NCBI GenBank assembly: GCA_031397815.1 | Contig: JANNMJ010000180.1 | Span: forward strand, 1-42,566 | Direction of reading: 5' to 3' | DNA length: 42,566 nt | From: JANNMJ01 sp031397815 | GTDB taxonomy: Bacteria; Bacteroidota; Bacteroidia; Cytophagales; Hymenobacteraceae | Shown here: in pieces, positions 39,431-42,566 of the stretch | How positions within the stretch are numbered: the stretch's first letter is position 1 | How the letters are laid out: each line of letters starts with the position of its first letter | The notes under the pieces: generated by a model | What the model saw: the letters and a program-made list of their open reading frames with translations, nothing else | Database searches by the model: none | Told to the model about the DNA's origin: nothing | Program-made: the position numbers and the translations under genes

Positions 39431-40957
39431 TCACTCCGCCTGATACGGAATCCCGTGCTTCTCCAACCGCCGGTAAAGCGCGCCCCTACTGAGGCCAAGG
39501 GCGCGGGCTACGCGGGAGAGGTTCCCGGCATACAGGTCGAGGGAGCGGCGAATCATCGCGGCTTCTACTTCGTCGAGGGTCATCTCGCCGACGGGGAGGT
39601 CGGTGGGGGAGGTGGGACGGTTGGGGACGGCGTTGGCGACGTGTGCCTGGAAATCTTCGGGTGCCAGCTCGTCTTTGCCGCTCACGAGGACGGCGCGCTC
39701 CACGAGGTTTTTCAGCTCGCGGATGTTGCCGGGTAGGGGGCGCTCGCGGAGCCAGTGGAGGGCGCGGGTGCCGACCCGCAGCGCCGGACGCTGGTACGTG
39801 GAGCGCAGGCCCTTCACGAAATGCTCGACGAGGCGCGGAATGTCGTCGGCGCGCTCGCGGAGGGCGGGGAGGCGGACGGTGATGAGGTTGATGCGGTAAA
39901 AGAGGTCTTCCCGAAACTTCCCCTCGGCGACCATCTGCGCGAGGTTCCGGTTAGTCGCGCACACCACGCGGATATCGAGCGCCTTCGCCTTCGAATCTCC
40001 TAGCACTTCGTACGTGCGGTCTTGCAGCACGCGCAGGAGCTTCACCTGGGAGGCCAGCTCCAGCTCCCCAATCTCATCCAGAAAGATGGTGCCGCCGTTC
40101 GCCAGCTCGAACCGCCCGATACGGTCGGTCTTGGCGTCGGTGAAGGCGCCTTTGCGGTGCCCGAACATCTCGCTCTCGAACAACGACGACGAAATCCCCC
40201 CCAGATTCACCTTCACGAACGGCGCCCGCCGCCGTCGCGAGTTGCGGTGCAGCGCCTCGGCAATCAGCTCCTTCCCCGTCCCCGATTCGCCCTCAATCAG
40301 CACCGAGGCATCCGTCGCCGCCACCTGCCCGATGCTCCGCAGTACTTGCAGCAACGCTGGGTCTTGCCCGACGATACCCGTGAATTCGTACTGCTGGTCG
40401 AGCTGCCGCCGCGTGGGGTCGTCGGAGATTAGATGTGGAGATGTGGGAGATGTGGGAGATGTGGGGAGATGTGGGGATGTGGGGGGAGGGAGATGTGGGG
40501 ATGTGGCAGATGTGACAGATGTGGAATCTGCCGCCGCTGTCCCGCTAACCGTCGCGCTTGAGGCGCCCGCCGTCGGCATCACGCCCACAGTCTGCAAATC
40601 CAGCACGGTGCGGATGGTTTGCAGCAGCGCCTCGTTATTCCACGGCTTGGTGATGAACTCGGCGGCCCCGCCCTTCATCCCTTCCACGGCCAGCCCAATA
40701 GACCCCCAGCCGGTAATGAGAATGACAGGCAGCGTCGGGCACAGCTTCTTGAGCTTGCTGAGGAGCAAAAGCCCGTCCTGCCCGCTCGTGTCGAGCGAGT
40801 AGTTCATATCGATGAGCGCCAGCCGGGGCGGCGTCTCCGCGACCACCCGCAGCGCCGAGGCCGGGTCGGAAACCGCCCGCGCCGCATACCCCGCCTGCTT
40901 CAGCAACAAGCTCAGGGAGGTGCGAATGGCTACGTCGTCGTCAACAATGAGAATCAC
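39431..40957 (-). CDS. Sigma-54-dependent response regulator (NtrC family)
   Basis: The start is the GTG at 40957, which gives the usual receiver beginning (VILIVDDDVAIRTSL); longer in-frame readings are Pro/Arg/His-rich and come from tandem repeats. The 508-residue protein has a receiver with Asp50 (LALIDMNYS) and Lys (FITKPWN), a 60-residue low-complexity linker, an AAA+ domain (Walker A GESGTGKE, sigma-54 loop as GAFTDA, Walker B GGTIFLDEIGE, REDLFYRINLITVRLPALRER) and a Fis-type HTH (LSRVARALGLSRGALYRRLE). It should activate sigma-54 promoters when phosphorylated by the kinase encoded next. GAFTDA in place of GAFTGA is common in Bacteroidota. Linker residues ~145-177 are encoded by CACATC short repeats. 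Confidence 0.95.
   Translation of the reverse strand: MILIVDDDVAIRTSLSLLLKQAGYAARAVSDPASALRVVAETPPRLALIDMNYSLDTSGQDGLLLLSKLKKLCPTLPVILITGWGSIGLAVEGMKGGAAEFITKPWNNEALLQTIRTVLDLQTVGVMPTAGASSATVSGTAAADSTSVTSATSPHLPPPTSPHLPTSPTSPTSPHLISDDPTRRQLDQQYEFTGIVGQDPALLQVLRSIGQVAATDASVLIEGESGTGKELIAEALHRNSRRRRAPFVKVNLGGISSSLFESEMFGHRKGAFTDAKTDRIGRFELANGGTIFLDEIGELELASQVKLLRVLQDRTYEVLGDSKAKALDIRVVCATNRNLAQMVAEGKFREDLFYRINLITVRLPALRERADDIPRLVEHFVKGLRSTYQRPALRVGTRALHWLRERPLPGNIRELKNLVERAVLVSGKDELAPEDFQAHVANAVPNRPTSPTDLPVGEMTLDEVEAAMIRRSLDLYAGNLSRVARALGLSRGALYRRLEKHGIPYQAE
40427..40526 (-). repeat. CACATC short repeats inside the sigma-54 regulator linker
   Basis: The plus strand shows GATGTGGAGATGTGGGAGAT, GTGGGAGATGTGGGGAGATG, TGGGGATGTGGGG and similar, about eleven units. 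On the coding strand they are CACATC units encoding Ser-Pro-His-Leu / Thr-Ser-Pro repeats (SPHLPPPTSPHLPTSPTSPT). Confidence 0.92.
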
Positions 40958-40963
40958 GGGAGG

Positions 40964-41067
40964 AAGGGGGGAGATGTGGGGTGTAGCCCTTGTTCTGTAA
41001 GTATTCTGGCGTGGCCCGGCATGGTGTGGGCGTGGCGTGGCCCGGCGTGGGCCGGCGTGGCCCGCCG
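40964..41067. repeat. CACATC unit and GGCGTGGCCC tandem repeats upstream of the regulator
   Basis: 40964-40983 carries GGGGGGAGATGTGGGGTGTA (CACATC on the coding strand, just 5' of the GTG start). 41009-41067 is a degenerate tandem array of GGCGTGGCCC / GGCGTGGGCC units. These keep the reading frame open upstream of the regulator by composition only. Confidence 0.75.
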
Positions 41068-41071
41068 CATT

Positions 41072-41250
41072 AGCCCGGGGTAGTCGGCGCAAAGCGCCGC
41101 CAACCCCGGGCTGTGGAAAAGAACCCCGTTGGGGTTCGCATTACGGATGGCATCGGGGAACCCCAACGGGGTTCTTTACCAAAGCCCGGGGTTGATTTTT
41201 GAAAAAAATCTACCCCGGGCACGCGTGGTTCCGCGTGGGTCTACGCGTGC
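41072..41250. repeat. Cluster of nested hairpins between permease and regulator
   Basis: Three nested pairs: GCCCGGGGT...AACCCCGGGC (41073-41112), GAACCCCGTTGGGGTTC (41121-41137) with its inverse GGGGAACCCCAACGGGGTTC (41155-41174), and GCCCGGGGTTGATTTTTGAA with its partner ATCTACCCCGGGC (41184-41220), then GCACGCGTGG...CTACGCGTGC (41219-41250). The outer and inner CCCGGGG arms can also pair with one another. Together with the tandem array this occupies the whole 346-base gap; no gene seen. Confidence 0.85.
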
Positions 41251-41303
41251 CCATTCCGGATGCAGCCCCGGTCGGGCTGCTATGGGGTTAGTCAAGAACA
41301 ACG

Positions 41304-42500
41304 CTACTCTTCCCGCAGCGCCACCGCCGGCCGAATCCGCGCCGCCAACCGGCTCGGCTGGACGGCGCAGACGGCGGCGAGTGCAAAAATGAGCACCGCC
41401 GCCAGACCAATCGCCCGGACGTAATCGGCGGCGGGGACGTCGAAGGCGCCTAATAGGGGGAACTGCGCCGCCAGCACCGCGCCCAACACCACGCCGAAGA
41501 AGGTCACAATCAGCGTCTCGACGAGGAATTGCCGACTGATGGCGCCGCCCGTTGAGCCGAGGGCGCGCCGCAGACCGATTTCGCTCCGTCGCTGCTGAAT
41601 GTTGTACCACAGCACGCCGAACAGGCCGAGCGCCACGTTCACAATCAGAAAAATGCACACCAGCGCCAACGCCAGCACCGGCGCGAGGGTGTACTTCGAC
41701 TTCGAGACCCGCGCTTCCTCTAAGCTCCGAATCTGCGTGAGCCAGTTGCGCGTGGAGCGCGCGACCGTCTTCACGACCTGCTGCTCCAATGCCGCGCCCG
41801 CGCCGGGCTTCACGCGCATCAGCACGGCGGCGCTCTCCCAAGAGGTGGTGTCGTGGGGGACGAGGCGCATCCAGACGGAGGGTTCGGCGGCGGAAAAATC
41901 GCTCCCGGTCCGCACGTCTTCCGCCACCCCGACGACCGTGAGCGCGTCGCTGGCTTTCTTTTCGCCGTCTTCGCCGTTGTAAATCACCTGCCCGATGGCG
42001 CGCTCGCCTTTCGGGAACAGGAGCTTGCGCATGCCTTCGCTGATGACCACCGGGCGCCGCTGCTGCCCGTCGTCGGCGGGCTGGAACCAGCGGCCTTCGC
42101 GGAGCTTGATGCCCATGGCTTTCGCGTAATCGTCGCCGGCGTCGTAGCGGTCGGCAATGCCGCCTTGGCCGTCGTGGTTGAAATAGCTGTTCATCGTGCT
42201 GAAAATGAACGGCGTGTTGCCGCTCGTCAGGCTCAGGGATTCTACGCCGGGGAGCGCCGCCACTTGCCGCAGGGCTTCGTCGAGCTGCGCGCGGGGCATC
42301 TTCTCGCCCTTGTCGGCGGCGATGCTGAGGCGCCAGACGGCGCCGTAATCGAACCCGTACGGGCTGAGGTAATTCGTGCCGAGGCGGACGAGAATCGTCC
42401 CCACCCCGAACAAAACGATGAACGAGCAGACGATCTCAGAAATCAGCAGCAGGTTAGTCCGCTTGCGGTTCCACATCAACCGGAAAAGGTGGCGTAGCAT
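41304..42500 (-). CDS. ABC transporter permease (MacB/FtsX type)
   Basis: The complete 398-residue protein begins MLRHLFRLMWNRKRTNLLLI. It has one N-terminal helix (about 18-42), a periplasmic MacB-like core domain (about 43-270) and the FtsX transmembrane domain with three helices (LAPVLALALVCIFLIVNVAL; FLVETLIVTFFGVVLGAVLA; AIGLAAVLIFALAAVCAV), including the coupling motif RRSEIGLRRALGSTGGAI. It ends ARIRPAVALREE, the usual C-terminus. Such permeases act as mechanotransmitters with a MacB/LolD-type ATPase; that gene would be expected upstream, outside the window. It precedes the sigma-54 regulator/kinase pair on the same strand, suggesting that the two-component system controls it. Confidence 0.92.
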   Translation of the reverse strand: MLRHLFRLMWNRKRTNLLLISEIVCSFIVLFGVGTILVRLGTNYLSPYGFDYGAVWRLSIAADKGEKMPRAQLDEALRQVAALPGVESLSLTSGNTPFIFSTMNSYFNHDGQGGIADRYDAGDDYAKAMGIKLREGRWFQPADDGQQRRPVVISEGMRKLLFPKGERAIGQVIYNGEDGEKKASDALTVVGVAEDVRTGSDFSAAEPSVWMRLVPHDTTSWESAAVLMRVKPGAGAALEQQVVKTVARSTRNWLTQIRSLEEARVSKSKYTLAPVLALALVCIFLIVNVALGLFGVLWYNIQQRRSEIGLRRALGSTGGAISRQFLVETLIVTFFGVVLGAVLAAQFPLLGAFDVPAADYVRAIGLAAVLIFALAAVCAVQPSRLAARIRPAVALREE

Positions 42501-42545
42501 AAAGGAGATGGGAAGAGGGTGATGATAATGATCGATTCTGTTGGC

Positions 42546-42566
42546 GTAGGGGCGGGCCTTGTGCCC
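42546..42566 (+). repeat. REP-like palindrome cut by the window end
   Basis: GTAGGGGCGGGCCTTGTGCC, identical over 21 bases to the copy at 8727, upstream of the permease start. Confidence 0.8.

Noticed and set aside
40958..41092. N-terminal extension of the sigma-54 regulator
   Set aside because: The extra residues (Pro/Arg/His-rich) come from the GGCGTGGCCC tandem array and precede a standard receiver start; the GTG at 40957 is better.

Overview
The window reads as chromosomal DNA of a high-G+C member of the Bacteroidota, most likely a Cytophagales/Hymenobacter-type organism. The clearest evidence is promoters. Three sites upstream of unrelated genes (a small basic protein, tRNA-Arg and a fatty acid desaturase) share TTG-N21-TACCTTTG, which matches the Bacteroidota sigma-A consensus (TTTG-N19-21-TAnnTTTG) and not the E. 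coli one. Start codons mostly lack Shine-Dalgarno sequences. The gene content fits too: a GIN-domain protein, a Cys-less HMA-like protein beside an AraC regulator, TolC/adaptor pairs, a sigma-54 response regulator with GAFTDA, and an acyl-lipid desaturase. The genus is inference.

Layout. 1-2450 is a disturbed edge: the C-terminus of an IS4-type transposase, three copies of a ~35-bp end-like repeat, a lipoprotein gene, and a lower-G+C outer-membrane-protein gene lying with its terminator between two ~29-bp imperfect direct repeats. 2449-6911 is a four-gene signalling operon: porin-like barrel, PstS-like periplasmic protein, sensor kinase, and a response regulator fused to an adenylate cyclase. 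7192-8437 holds an OmdA-type protein and a FAS1 protein. 8819-13420 is a divergent carbohydrate pair, a glycosyltransferase with a heptad-repeat insert and a GH31 glucosidase. 13488-19110 holds a small basic protein, a stand-alone H-NOX haem protein, gpsA, and a TolC/periplasmic adaptor pair with no pump beside it. 19198-22130 carries serine dehydratase beta, tryptophan 2,3-dioxygenase and an OSB-synthase-like enzyme.

22165-28683 is the most intriguing region: a double-DTG aspartyl protease with PDZ domain, followed by an ABC-exporter-like protein whose nucleotide-binding domain has lost Walker A, the LSGGQ signature, the Walker B aspartate and the H-loop histidine, then an HlyD adaptor and a TolC channel. 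It looks like a type-I-secretion-shaped complex built around a pseudo-ATPase. 28982-31387 has a translationally coupled HMA-like/GIN pair divergent from an AraC regulator, plus a small secreted protein. 31492-37472 has tRNA-Arg(ACG), a DedA/TVP38 protein, a RecE-like PD-(D/E)XK nuclease without a recombinase partner, a family-2-like glycosyltransferase, Fpg and the desaturase. 37678-42500 is an FtsX/MacB-type permease followed by a sigma-54 response regulator and its kinase.

Two families of non-coding sequence run through the window. GC-rich palindromic modules fill the long convergent 3' gaps. A separate CACATC/GATGTG short-repeat family sits at gene boundaries with a consistent orientation (CACATC before starts, GATGTG after stops) and has also entered coding sequence, forming the linker of the sigma-54 regulator and the C-terminal tail of Fpg. 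No CRISPR array, prophage or rRNA is visible.
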